NCBI GenBank assembly: GCA_965267505.1
Contig: OZ254081.1
Location: 186,001 to 250,000, forward strand
DNA: 64,000 nt
DNA from: JANQHS01 sp965267505
GTDB taxonomy: Bacteria; Bacteroidota; Bacteroidia; Cytophagales; CCMP332
Direction: 5' to 3'
A program made the translations under genes and the position numbers. The stretch's first letter is position 1. Each line of letters begins with the position of its first letter. The notes under the pieces were generated by a model. That model saw only the letters and a list, made by a program, of their open reading frames with translations. It did not search any database and had not been told where the DNA came from. Shown one piece after another: positions 1 through 9,318 of the stretch.

Positions 1-1484
1 GTGAAGGAGTTATTACCGACACCGGTGCCCTGATGTGCGATACAGGGACATTCACAGGAAGATCCCCTAAGGATCGCTTCGTAGTTGATGACGATAAAAC
101 CCGAGACAGCGTTTGGTGGGGACCAGTCAACATAAAAATTTCAGAAGAGCATTTCGATGGGCTTCATCAAAAAATGCTAAAGTATCTTGAAGACAAGACA
201 CTATATGTAAGAGATGCTTATGCAGGAGCCGATGAAAAATATAGGTTAAGGTTGAGGGTGATCAATGAATTGGCTTGGCATAACCTCTTTTGCAACAACC
301 TATTCATCAGACCTCCAAAAGAGGACCTGGCCGATTTCGATCCTTCCTTCACTATACTTTCAGCACCCGGGTTTAAGGCCGATCCCGCAGTAGATGGTAC
401 CAGACAGGAAAATTTTGCAATCCTGAACATGAAAAAGAGGATGATCCTTATCGGGGGAACCTCATACTCAGGAGAGATGAAAAAAGGAATTTTCTCCGTG
501 ATGAATTATATCCTTCCTCACGACCATAATGTCTTGAGCATGCATTGCTCCGCCAATGTTGGGGAAGCTGGAGATACAGCAATCTTTTTTGGTCTAAGCG
601 GAACAGGAAAAACGACTTTAAGTGCAGATCCAAACAGAGGTTTAATAGGTGATGACGAGCATGGATGGACAGAAAATTCAATTTTCAATTTTGAGGGAGG
701 TTGTTATGCCAAGGTCATTGACCTAAGCCGTGAAAAGGAGCCACAGATCTGGGATGCTATTAGAACAGGAGCAATTGTTGAAAACACTCGTTTTCTTCCA
801 GGAACACAGACCGTAGATTATCATAATTCAAGTGTTACAGAAAACACCAGGGCAGCCTACCCTATCGATCATATTTCAAACGCGGTGGAACCTTCTATTG
901 GCGGTGTCCCAAAGAACATCTTCTTTTTGACCTGTGATGCATTTGGAGTATTACCTCCGATCTCAAGGCTTCAAAAAGGCCAGGCTATGTACCACTTCAT
1001 TTCAGGTTACACGGCAAAGGTAGCAGGGACAGAGGCTGGAATTACTGATCCTGTTACTGCTTTTTCAGCCTGCTTTGGATCTCCCTTCCTTCCCCTCCAT
1101 CCAACCAAATATGCAGAAATGCTTGGAAGGAAAATGGAGGAAACTGATGTGAAGGTATGGCTAATTAACACTGGCTGGTCAGGCGGACCTTTTGGAGTTG
1201 GCGAAAGAATGAGCCTGAAATATACCAGGGCCATGATCACAGCTGCTTTGAATGGCCAATTGGACAACGTGGATTATCATACTCACGAGATCTTCGGCCT
1301 GGATATTCCGGTTGAATGTCCTAACGTTCCTTCTGATATTCTTGACCCTAAGAACACCTGGGAAGACAAGGAAGCTTATGATATGAAGGCGAATGATCTG
1401 GCTTCTAAATTCAATGCGAATTTTGAGAAGTACTCAGATTTTGCCAATGCAGAGATCATGGCGGGAGCACCGGTTTCCGCATAG
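1..1484 (+). CDS. pckA: Phosphoenolpyruvate carboxykinase (ATP), 5'-truncated by window edge
   Basis: Converts oxaloacetate and ATP to phosphoenolpyruvate, CO2 and ADP, the first step of gluconeogenesis, in the cytoplasm. The open frame continues upstream of the ATG at 33 to the window edge, reading EGVITDTGAL before it, so that ATG is internal and about 40 N-terminal residues lie outside the window. Visible are the substrate-binding TGRSPKD segment, the phosphate-binding loop GLSGTGKTT near 600, the kinase-2/metal region GDDEHGW, and the C-terminal NTGWSGGPFG segment. The length matches the family (about 530 aa) once the missing part is added. A strong intrinsic terminator follows 16 nt after the stop, so it ends a transcription unit. 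Confidence 0.97.
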   Translation, partial: EGVITDTGALMCDTGTFTGRSPKDRFVVDDDKTRDSVWWGPVNIKISEEHFDGLHQKMLKYLEDKTLYVRDAYAGADEKYRLRLRVINELAWHNLFCNNLFIRPPKEDLADFDPSFTILSAPGFKADPAVDGTRQENFAILNMKKRMILIGGTSYSGEMKKGIFSVMNYILPHDHNVLSMHCSANVGEAGDTAIFFGLSGTGKTTLSADPNRGLIGDDEHGWTENSIFNFEGGCYAKVIDLSREKEPQIWDAIRTGAIVENTRFLPGTQTVDYHNSSVTENTRAAYPIDHISNAVEPSIGGVPKNIFFLTCDAFGVLPPISRLQKGQAMYHFISGYTAKVAGTEAGITDPVTAFSACFGSPFLPLHPTKYAEMLGRKMEETDVKVWLINTGWSGGPFGVGERMSLKYTRAMITAALNGQLDNVDYHTHEIFGLDIPVECPNVPSDILDPKNTWEDKEAYDMKANDLASKFNANFEKYSDFANAEIMAGAPVSA

Positions 1485-1500
1485 TTTTAAATCTGAGCCA

Positions 1501-1532
1501 AAAAACCCCCTGTTCTCGCAGGGGGTTTTTTT
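1501..1532 (+). terminator. Intrinsic terminator of pckA
   Basis: A perfect 12-bp stem (AAAAACCCCCTG pairing with CAGGGGGTTTTT) around a 6-nt loop is followed by a T-run. It sits just after the pckA stop codon. Confidence 0.93.
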
Positions 1533-1600
1533 ATGCCCAAATCTCAAACCTCCTTCGTCAATCAGAATTTCTTAACTTCAGGGGAGTAACCTTTTCATGA

Positions 1601-2365
1601 ATGAAGCTTTTCTTTGGCTTTTTGCTATTAATCTTTTGCCTTCAGGATTCTTATTCCAATGATCCTTCTACAAACCCCATTGGTTTACAGCTTATTATGG
1701 GACCTGATTTTTCGATTGGAAGATATGGAACTAAAAATTCTATGAATGATGATGATGGCTATACTAAACTTGGCCACCATTGGGGTGCAAGTCTATACGC
1801 TCTATCAAATCATGGTTTTGGGGGATCATTAAACTTTGACTTCTTCTCTAGCTCAATTGACTACGACCACATGCAGGAAGTTTTTAACAGTCCGAGAGTT
1901 AGTATTGCTACAGGTGCCCCTGGCGAGGGAAATAGGTGGTTGCGATTTGGCCCCTCGATCGGACTCACACACCTATTGTACCTAAATCAAAAGAGATCGA
2001 TCTCTGCAAGATTTGAGGGAAAATTAGGCTATATGGGTTTATGGAGGCCTGATATATATTTTTATGGAGCCACTAATTATGGGTATTCCGTTCGAACCAC
2101 AAGTTATTTTGGCCCCCTATACGCTTTTAGAACTGAGTTTGGGCTTTTTACTGGTCAGTCAAGTTTCTTGCTCACTTTAGGGATTCAATATTCATACAGT
2201 CGGCAAAAGTCTTTTATTGAATATGGTCCGGGGCAGGTAAATACAAATTTCGGTGGTGGTTCAGGGCGTTACCAAATAGTCGTACCCATTCACAGTATAT
2301 CATTAACAATAGGAATTGGAGTTCTTGTGGACCCTAGGAGAAAAAATGGTGCTTCATTAGAATGA
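1601..2365 (+). CDS. Secreted/outer-membrane beta-barrel-like protein (paralogue 1)
   Basis: Hypothetical protein of 254 aa. The N-terminus is a signal peptide (MKLFFGFLLLIFCLQDSYS, cleavage near residue 20). The mature part has alternating hydrophobic/aromatic segments and Gly/Tyr-rich turns typical of small outer-membrane beta-barrels, with no catalytic motif I recognise. The next gene, 10 nt downstream, is a paralogue: both share a GP-x4-GRY/GKY segment, then TKNS and an acidic loop at the same position early in the mature protein, and both end in a barrel-like strand. The two probably share one transcript. Function is unknown; porin, adhesin or structural roles are all possible. Confidence 0.75.
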   Translation: MKLFFGFLLLIFCLQDSYSNDPSTNPIGLQLIMGPDFSIGRYGTKNSMNDDDGYTKLGHHWGASLYALSNHGFGGSLNFDFFSSSIDYDHMQEVFNSPRVSIATGAPGEGNRWLRFGPSIGLTHLLYLNQKRSISARFEGKLGYMGLWRPDIYFYGATNYGYSVRTTSYFGPLYAFRTEFGLFTGQSSFLLTLGIQYSYSRQKSFIEYGPGQVNTNFGGGSGRYQIVVPIHSISLTIGIGVLVDPRRKNGASLE

Positions 2366-2375
2366 TCTTTATGGG

Positions 2376-3113
2376 ATGAGATTTTTTTTGAGCATTTTTT
2401 TGGCACTTTTTCTCCTTCAAGACTCATATTCCCAAACTGGAGTATCACTTAGTTTCGGGCCTTCAATTCCATTAGGCAAATACTCGACAAAAAATTCCAA
2501 GGAGATTCACGATGGATTTGTAAAAGGGGGTTTTTCAGGTGACTTTTCAATCATATCTCAATTCATTCCACAACTGGGAATGATCTTCTCTTACTCAGGC
2601 TTTGGAAACGACATTGATTTCGAAGCAATGACTGAGTTGGTTGGAGGAGATACAAGTAGATACTCCAATGGAGGAAGCAGGTGGGTGAACGGTGGATTCT
2701 ACTTTGGACTAATTTCTACAATAGCTCTTGATAAATGGAAAAACATAAGGCTATCCGGGGATATCCGATATGGAATTCAATTTCATTCCAGGCCTCAGAT
2801 CTTTATTACTTCCGATGATTATTCCACCAGTTATAGAATCGGTGGTTGGGATGAAAGCTCTCCGAGTTGGATCTTCAGGCTTCAGATCGGATACTATTTG
2901 GATGTATTTTCAATCTCAGTAGGTCCGCAATTGGTTACTAGTAACCCTACGATAATTGTTTCTAATTTTTCAGGAGGAGGGGAAGCACATTCTTATCACA
3001 CAGTACCAGTAAACACCTTGATTTATCAAGTCTCCATTCGATTTAGGTTTGGGAAAGAAAACTATTCTGAGGATCCCTATCAGAAACTCGACAAAGAACC
3101 TCTTAGGAACTAA
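2376..3113 (+). CDS. Secreted/outer-membrane beta-barrel-like protein (paralogue 2)
   Basis: Hypothetical 245-aa protein with a signal peptide (MRFFLSIFLALFLLQDSYSQ) almost superimposable on that of the preceding gene. The mature domain opens with SFGPSIPLGKYSTKNS, matching the equivalent region of paralogue 1. It shows the amphipathic strand pattern of an outer-membrane barrel and ends in a strand with aromatic/hydrophobic alternation followed by a short charged tail. It lies 10 nt after paralogue 1 and 4 nt from the convergent metallopeptidase gene, with no obvious terminator between them. No function can be assigned. Confidence 0.74.
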   Translation: MRFFLSIFLALFLLQDSYSQTGVSLSFGPSIPLGKYSTKNSKEIHDGFVKGGFSGDFSIISQFIPQLGMIFSYSGFGNDIDFEAMTELVGGDTSRYSNGGSRWVNGGFYFGLISTIALDKWKNIRLSGDIRYGIQFHSRPQIFITSDDYSTSYRIGGWDESSPSWIFRLQIGYYLDVFSISVGPQLVTSNPTIIVSNFSGGGEAHSYHTVPVNTLIYQVSIRFRFGKENYSEDPYQKLDKEPLRN

Positions 3114-3117
3114 ACAC

Positions 3118-5949
3118 CTAGTGCCGGTTTAGCTTTTGAGTTTTTACTATCCCGTTTTGATCAATAAAAGTGATAAAGTAGATCCCCGAAGCTTGATTAC
3201 GCAGGTTTATTATTATGAAATCTTCGGACGGCCCGGCAGAAAAATAAATATATCCTCCTTTTGAATTCCGAATTCCAATAATCTCTTTAACTAAGCTTTT
3301 CTTAACCCTGAAATTGCTTTCGGAAGGATTGGGGAAAAACTGAACTTCATCCTGGACCATTGAGGACGGATAAAGGCTAGAAACCTGTCCAGGATTCCAA
3401 ATAACAATATCATCTACTAAGGCTTCGACTATCGATCCTGTTCCATAGTCCGCAGCCACAAACCTGAATTGCATGCTATCAGAAACAACCAAATGATCCC
3501 CAAGTCTGTACTTGGTGTTGATCCAATTTCTATGATCTCCGTAGCTCACTACCTCAATCGGGATCCAGGCCAATCCATTATTACTCGCCTCAAACCTCCA
3601 TTGTCCAAGGTTGGGAAAATTGAATCCTGCACCATGAGCAAACCATTTTTCAAATTCAATAATTGAATTTTCCTCAAGCCCTGAAATAATTGGCGACGTG
3701 ACACTGGTTCTTCCTCCATCCACATCATTGGAGAACCAGGTCGTCCCCTGGAACGCACCGGTAACAAGGCAGCTAACTCCAGCAGGACTAAAATCATCCT
3801 CTGGTTGAACCACCTGGTTTTTCCCGTCAGCGGTTCTCTGTGGGTTTCCCCGAACCCAAATTCCCGAAGTGGCATTATCACCTGGGGCACCTACCTGCCA
3901 TCCGGCATCAATTTCAAATTCATCCCTATATACCTCATAAAACTCACCCACCCTAAATGAATGATTCTCTCCTTTGAAATCCCTGGATGGGTAAAACAAC
4001 TGAAATCCACAGCCCGGACCTGAATTTCGAATAAAGTATTTCACCAATGAACCCTCAGGCTGAGCAGGTATATTAGCTATAGCCTTTTGACCTGCCCCAA
4101 GCTGAAATGGCACCACCAAAACCGAAAGAAAATTATCGGTTGTAAAAACAAGCTCAAGATCCTGAAAAGCCAGACCCGTAAAAAACGAAGGCAAAAGCTC
4201 AATTTCGACTTGGTAATCATTATAAGTATCAAGGGTGTTCGGATAAGGCGAATGACTTAGCCTTTCAACGGAAAAAAGATTCGACCCTATTCCATGATTG
4301 CAAAAAGCATTCTCAATGGCTACGCCATTCGGTGTTCCATTTTTTAAGTTGCCGTCATCGTCATCCGCTATCAAGGTTTCCAAATAAACCTCTGCGAAAG
4401 CTGCTGCTATGTCGGAGTCGTCCGGAAGGCCATGTTTACAGAAATGTGAAAGCCGATAAGCAATCGATGGTGAAGTCATTTGAGCCAGATCCCAGAAGGC
4501 TCCGCCCAATATGGTCCCATCTGTATGCTGTTGGCCAACAATATTAACTGGGAAAGTATTCGAATTACTCAGGTTTCTGGTAAAGGTTCCGGGTCCAAAC
4601 CAACCCAATGCAAAACGGCTTTCATCCAGGATTAAGCAGGAATAAATATCCGCAAATGCTTCATGCAAGGTAGGATTGCTCATCCCCTGACTGACACCTA
4701 ATTGCTGGTAGAGTCTATCATTGGTTGAGTGACCATATTCATGGTAAACCACGGAGGCCCCATGAGCGGAATTCATTGAACAACCAGGTGCTTGTACATT
4801 GAAATGAAGATTTACCGTATTCCAATAGGCATTGCAGGTAGCTGCATTATCGTTGACAAAACATACAAGGGGATAATCAAGGCCATTAAAATTTGGATCG
4901 AGATCCTTATTGATGCTGTGCATCAAATTGATATGGTAAAAGACATTTCTCTCAGAGAGGTCCGAATTATTGTCATCCCAAATGACCCGGACCGAGTCTC
5001 CTGGGAAAACGGTCTGATTCCATTGGGCATCACTTTGATTGAAATGATCAATATCAACATAAGGTCCTTTTAATTCAGCCTGAAGACTGCTGCCGGCAAC
5101 ACCAGCTTGAAAAACAAACTCACCTTTTTCATTTGTTGTAATTGAACTCCCGTCTATACTCACATCCAAATTGGTGAAGGCTTGATTCTTTAAGGTATCC
5201 GTAGCGAGGATCGGAAGGATGGAACCGGAAACATGACCTGTATCCATTGAATGCACCTTGTCAATTGTTTCAAGGATTTCTCCGGATTGGACATCGACCA
5301 GGTTGATCTCAAAAATATCGGGCTGTCGGGTTGCCTTTACTTCCTGTATCCTTCTTAGCTCCCATGAACCCTGCTCCAAGACCGCAAATAGAAATTCTGA
5401 GGGTTCAAATTCAAAATTCAAACCAGTTCCAATTTGATCTGAATACTTTGAATTCAAGGAGCTTTCGATCTGGCTTTGGTTAATCGAAATATTTGAGATC
5501 TGGTTAGAAAATTCATAGAAGTCAAATCCCATAGCAAAGAGATTTCCATTTTCATGGACTTTAAAAACTATCTCTGAATTCCAAACATCAAGTCCTCCCA
5601 CTTCCTGTAGGTACTGAATGTGCCAAACCTTTTTTGACTTATGAAAGGCCTGAACTCTTAGATCTTCAACCCGGACTTTAAGGAGGTCCTCATTCTCATT
5701 TAAGAAACCTGATAAAAGTCCTTCAAGATGTTTCTTATCATGAATTGATTGAGCCAGTTTGATTGGTTCAAAAACAACCCGATGGGGCAATTCATGCCCT
5801 GGTTTAAAGTAAAAAACCGATTGCCCAAATCGATCCTGAAAGGATCTTTTGAATTCAGACTGAGACCCTGAATATGCCTGATTCAGTGAAAAGGATGAAA
5901 TAAGTATGGAAAGTGAAAGGACCCAAGAAATTGACTTAGAGAACCGCAA
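3118..5949 (-). CDS. Secreted zinc metallopeptidase (gluzincin, M4/M36-like) with FTP propeptide and T9SS sorting domain
   Basis: A 943-aa exported peptidase. After a signal peptide (about residues 1-26) comes a fungalysin/thermolysin-type propeptide (FTP/PepSY-like, about 40-240) and then a catalytic domain carrying HEYGH near residue 402 and the downstream glutamate motif LHEAFADIY near 430. This is the HExxH...E arrangement of gluzincins, so it probably degrades extracellular protein. The C-terminal part (about 580-860) looks like non-catalytic beta domains, and the last roughly 75 residues form a type A T9SS sorting domain (FFPNPSESNF ... GIYF ... KTQKLNRH). The start is TTG at 5949; no in-frame ATG gives a better signal peptide. 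Assignment between M4 and M36 is by motif only. Confidence 0.87.
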   Translation of the reverse strand: MRFSKSISWVLSLSILISSFSLNQAYSGSQSEFKRSFQDRFGQSVFYFKPGHELPHRVVFEPIKLAQSIHDKKHLEGLLSGFLNENEDLLKVRVEDLRVQAFHKSKKVWHIQYLQEVGGLDVWNSEIVFKVHENGNLFAMGFDFYEFSNQISNISINQSQIESSLNSKYSDQIGTGLNFEFEPSEFLFAVLEQGSWELRRIQEVKATRQPDIFEINLVDVQSGEILETIDKVHSMDTGHVSGSILPILATDTLKNQAFTNLDVSIDGSSITTNEKGEFVFQAGVAGSSLQAELKGPYVDIDHFNQSDAQWNQTVFPGDSVRVIWDDNNSDLSERNVFYHINLMHSINKDLDPNFNGLDYPLVCFVNDNAATCNAYWNTVNLHFNVQAPGCSMNSAHGASVVYHEYGHSTNDRLYQQLGVSQGMSNPTLHEAFADIYSCLILDESRFALGWFGPGTFTRNLSNSNTFPVNIVGQQHTDGTILGGAFWDLAQMTSPSIAYRLSHFCKHGLPDDSDIAAAFAEVYLETLIADDDDGNLKNGTPNGVAIENAFCNHGIGSNLFSVERLSHSPYPNTLDTYNDYQVEIELLPSFFTGLAFQDLELVFTTDNFLSVLVVPFQLGAGQKAIANIPAQPEGSLVKYFIRNSGPGCGFQLFYPSRDFKGENHSFRVGEFYEVYRDEFEIDAGWQVGAPGDNATSGIWVRGNPQRTADGKNQVVQPEDDFSPAGVSCLVTGAFQGTTWFSNDVDGGRTSVTSPIISGLEENSIIEFEKWFAHGAGFNFPNLGQWRFEASNNGLAWIPIEVVSYGDHRNWINTKYRLGDHLVVSDSMQFRFVAADYGTGSIVEALVDDIVIWNPGQVSSLYPSSMVQDEVQFFPNPSESNFRVKKSLVKEIIGIRNSKGGYIYFSAGPSEDFIIINLRNQASGIYFITFIDQNGIVKTQKLNRH

Positions 5950-6043
5950 TTGATACTATTTTCCGGCAATTTGCCTGATTTCAACATAAAATTCCATTAT
6001 TTTTTTCTTCAAAATTTTCAATTCTAATAATGATAATCTACTT

Positions 6044-6931
6044 CTAGCTCAGAAATAGCATCCAGGGAATAATGGAAACGATGAAGGTACTTAGTGCAAC
6101 CCATTTGAGATATGGATCCAACCCCCCTCCTTTTTTTTTGAAGATTTGGATTGAAATATACAGGAAAATCAACCCAGGCAGGGACAGGCTTAAATAGTGA
6201 ACCGAACCCAGATATGAGTAAGAAATGGTAATCATTGATATGCCTAAAGCAAATAGGAACAACTGATAAATTCTCGAGAAACCTAGTCCTAATTTTACCG
6301 CAAGGGTTTGCTTGCCATTCTTTTTATCTTCCTCAAGATCTCTCATGTTGTTGAGATTTAACACAGAAGTGCTCAAAAGCCCAAAGCCAATTGATGCCAA
6401 TAATACAGGTGTCGTTATTGTTCCCGCAAAAAGATAAAAGGTGCCGCATACCCCCAGCAATCCGAAGAAAACAAAAACGGCAAGGTCTCCTAATGCCCTA
6501 TACCCATAGGGGTTTTTACCTGCAGTATATTTATATGCGGCCGCTATTGAGATCAGGCCTAAAGCCAAAAAGATCAGCAGTTCATTGATCCTTTCTGGTA
6601 TGAATACAACATAAAGCAAGAAGAGACCTGTGAAAAAGGCTAGCCCTGCAACAACATATATGCCTGTCTTCATTTGACCGAGACTAATGGAACCGCTTTG
6701 GACCGCCCGGGTGGGACCAACCCTGTCTTCATTATCCACTCCATGCTCCGAGTCTCCATAGTCGTTTGCCAAGTTTGAAAGAATCTGAAGCAGAATGGCT
6801 GTCAATAGAATAAGCCCAAAAACAAAGGGTCGGAATACGCCCGAATAATAAGCGAATGCCGACCCTGCAACGATGCTTGCCGATGCTAATGGTAGGGTTC
6901 TTAACCGGAATGCCGATATCCAGGCTTTCAT
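6044..6931 (-). CDS. menA: 1,4-dihydroxy-2-naphthoate polyprenyltransferase
   Basis: Integral-membrane UbiA-family prenyltransferase that attaches the polyprenyl tail to dihydroxynaphthoate to form demethylmenaquinone. The 295-aa sequence has about eight to nine hydrophobic helices and both Asp-rich diphosphate/Mg sites: NLANDYGD near residue 52 (with the following DNEDRVGPTRAVQSG) and NNMRDLEEDKKNGKQTLA near 195, both diagnostic of MenA. It is the last gene of the minus-strand cluster, 16 nt after the glutathione peroxidase gene. A -7-like element (CATATTTG) lies only 4 nt before the ATG. Confidence 0.93.
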   Translation of the reverse strand: MKAWISAFRLRTLPLASASIVAGSAFAYYSGVFRPFVFGLILLTAILLQILSNLANDYGDSEHGVDNEDRVGPTRAVQSGSISLGQMKTGIYVVAGLAFFTGLFLLYVVFIPERINELLIFLALGLISIAAAYKYTAGKNPYGYRALGDLAVFVFFGLLGVCGTFYLFAGTITTPVLLASIGFGLLSTSVLNLNNMRDLEEDKKNGKQTLAVKLGLGFSRIYQLFLFALGISMITISYSYLGSVHYLSLSLPGLIFLYISIQIFKKKGGGLDPYLKWVALSTFIVSIIPWMLFLS

Positions 6932-6947
6932 CCGGCAAATATGGAAA

Positions 6948-7520
6948 TTATTCAGCCAGAGCGGCCGTCATTTCCTCACCCAAGGGTTTGATCTTGGATT
7001 GAAAGAAATGGGTCAATTCCCCTTCTTCATTGATCACATACTTGCAAAAGTTCCAATTGGGGGAGTCAGAATTCCACCCATTTTTGCTTTTATCAGTCAG
7101 CCATTGGTAAACCTCAGGTTTCTCGCCATCCTTCAAAGTGATTTTATCAAATAAAGGAAATTCAACCCCATAGTTTACCGAGCAAAATTGAGCGATCTCT
7201 TCATTGCTCCCAGGTTCCTGTCCACCGAAATCATTACAGGGAAAACCCAAGATGACCATTTTGTTCTTGTTTTCTGTGTAAAGCCTTTGAAGATCTTCAT
7301 ATTGGGGAGTATATCCACACTTGGATGCAAGGTTTACGACAACCACTTTTTTCCCTTTATACTGATCCATGGAAACAGTGTTCCCATCCATATCGACTGC
7401 CTTAAGATCAAAAAAGCTCTTTTCTGTCATAATGTTATCATTTTCAGGTCTTTGGCTGGCTTTTGAAAAACAAGACCAACACATGGCTCCAACCAGGAGT
7501 ATCAAAAACAAATTTTTCAT
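6948..7520 (-). CDS. Glutathione peroxidase family protein, exported
   Basis: Thiol peroxidase of the glutathione peroxidase family (190 aa), reducing peroxides, in bacteria usually with thioredoxin. It has the peroxidatic cysteine segment NLASKCGYTPQY, the FPCNDFGGQEPG block with the resolving-type cysteine and the catalytic Gln, and a WNFCKYV block in which Cys replaces the usual Thr of WNFTK. The N-terminus is hydrophobic and contains several cysteines (VGAMCWSC), so it is exported and possibly a lipoprotein, although the lipobox is not canonical. It starts 1 nt after the argS stop, which indicates co-transcription. Confidence 0.92.
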   Translation of the reverse strand: MKNLFLILLVGAMCWSCFSKASQRPENDNIMTEKSFFDLKAVDMDGNTVSMDQYKGKKVVVVNLASKCGYTPQYEDLQRLYTENKNKMVILGFPCNDFGGQEPGSNEEIAQFCSVNYGVEFPLFDKITLKDGEKPEVYQWLTDKSKNGWNSDSPNWNFCKYVINEEGELTHFFQSKIKPLGEEMTAALAE

Positions 7521-7521
7521 T

Positions 7522-9318
7522 TTACATTCTTTCTGGTACCGTGATACCTAATAAGCGCATTCCTCGCTGAATTGTTTTTGCAGTTACCTCACTTAACATG
7601 ATTCTGAAATTTCTCTCTGATTCGTTCTCGGTACTCAGAATCGATAATTCTGCATAAAATCGATTGAATTCCTTGGCCAGATCAAAGCAATAGTGAGCAA
7701 TAACTGAAGGGTTATAGGTATTTGCAGCTTCTGTTAACTTCTCGGAAAAGCTGCCCAATAGAAACAATACTTCTTTTTCCAATTCCTTATGCTCCTGGTA
7801 ATCAGAAAATCCTTTTTCATTTGTAAAACCCTTCTCCTTGGCCTTGGCCAATAAAGAATTGATACGAGCATAGGTGTATTGTATAAAGGGACCGGTGTTT
7901 CCTTGAAATTGAATAGACTCCTCTGGATCAAAAAGCATCCTTTTCTTTGGATCGGTCCTTAGCAGGAAATATTTCAGTGCCCCCATCCCTATGGTTTCAA
8001 ATAGCTCTGAAGCCTGGTTTTTGTCCAAGCCTTCAACCTTACCTAATTCCCTGGTCTGAACTTCTGCCTTTTGATGCATCTCCTCCATAAGATCATCTGC
8101 ATCCACAACAGTTCCTTCCCTGGACTTCATCTTTCCGGTAGGGAGATCGACCATGCCATAAGATAGATGATAGCATCTGTCTGCCCAATCATAACCAAGC
8201 TTAGACAATAAGAGGAAAAGCACCTTGAAATGATAATCCTGCTCATTCCCTACCGTATAAACTGCCCGATCCAGTTCCGGAAAATCTTCGTATCGCTGAA
8301 CAGCGGTACCTATATCCTGAGTCATATAAACCGAGGTCCCATCAGCTCTTACCAGCAATTTTTCATCCAGTCCATCTTGAGTGAGATCTGCCCAAATAGA
8401 ACCATCATCTCTTTTGGAGAATAACTTTTTATCCAGCCCATCCTCTACTATTCCCTTTCCCTTCAGGTATGTATCTGATTCGTAATAAAGCTTATCGAAC
8501 TCAACTCCCATCCGATCATAAGTTTTATCGAACCCATCATAAACCCAGGAATTCATTTTCTCCCATAATGCCCTGGTTGAGGCATCCCCTTCTTCCCAAT
8601 CCAATAAGAGCTTTTTTGCGGCTCGCATGATAGGAGCATTCTTTTCTGCTTCCTCCTCAGGGATACCCTTTGCAATTTGTTCCTGGACCTGCTTTTTATA
8701 CTCCTGGTCGAATTTGACATAATACTTCCCGACAAAATGATCCCCTTTTTCATTGGCTGACTTTGGTTCTTCCCCATCTGCAAAATCCTTCCAGGCTTGC
8801 ATGGATTTACACACATGGATGCCCCGATCATTAACAATCTGTACGTTCTGAACCCTGTAACCTACAGCTTTAAAGATGTTTGAGACCGATTGTCCCAGGA
8901 AATTATTTCTTAAATGCCCTAGATGTAAGGGTTTGTTGGTATTTGGTGAGGAAAATTCTATCAGGATCAGCTTTTCACTTCCAAGGTTTGGATAGATGCC
9001 TTCACCTAAAGAATTCAACTCTTCCAACCCGGAATTCCATTGAACAGGACTCAATTCCAAATTCAGAAAGCCTTTGACCACCTCGTAACCAATGATCCTT
9101 TTGGATTTTGAAACAAGATGTTTTCCGAGCTTTTCTCCTATTTCCGCCGGTTTAAGTTTTGCCTCTTTTGTAAAAGGGAAGGTAACAAGAGTGAATTGCC
9201 CTTTGAATTCTTTTCTGGTAGGCTGAAGGAGAATCCTGTCTAGACCAGCATTTATTCCAAAGACTTCCTTTAAACCAGCAGCTAATTCATCTTTTATCGG
9301 ATCTGATAGAATATACAT
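7522..9318 (-). CDS. argS: Arginyl-tRNA synthetase
   Basis: Class I aminoacyl-tRNA synthetase charging tRNA-Arg (598 aa, normal length). It shows the N-terminal additional domain (about 1-100), the SSPNTNKPLHLGHLRN block with the HLGH signature near residue 130, the GKMKSREG motif in the KMSKS position near 405 (arginyl enzymes usually vary here), and the C-terminal DALR anticodon-binding domain. Its ATG overlaps the arginase stop codon by one base (TAATG), implying translational coupling. The glutathione peroxidase gene follows after 1 nt. Confidence 0.97.
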   Translation of the reverse strand: MYILSDPIKDELAAGLKEVFGINAGLDRILLQPTRKEFKGQFTLVTFPFTKEAKLKPAEIGEKLGKHLVSKSKRIIGYEVVKGFLNLELSPVQWNSGLEELNSLGEGIYPNLGSEKLILIEFSSPNTNKPLHLGHLRNNFLGQSVSNIFKAVGYRVQNVQIVNDRGIHVCKSMQAWKDFADGEEPKSANEKGDHFVGKYYVKFDQEYKKQVQEQIAKGIPEEEAEKNAPIMRAAKKLLLDWEEGDASTRALWEKMNSWVYDGFDKTYDRMGVEFDKLYYESDTYLKGKGIVEDGLDKKLFSKRDDGSIWADLTQDGLDEKLLVRADGTSVYMTQDIGTAVQRYEDFPELDRAVYTVGNEQDYHFKVLFLLLSKLGYDWADRCYHLSYGMVDLPTGKMKSREGTVVDADDLMEEMHQKAEVQTRELGKVEGLDKNQASELFETIGMGALKYFLLRTDPKKRMLFDPEESIQFQGNTGPFIQYTYARINSLLAKAKEKGFTNEKGFSDYQEHKELEKEVLFLLGSFSEKLTEAANTYNPSVIAHYCFDLAKEFNRFYAELSILSTENESERNFRIMLSEVTAKTIQRGMRLLGITVPERM

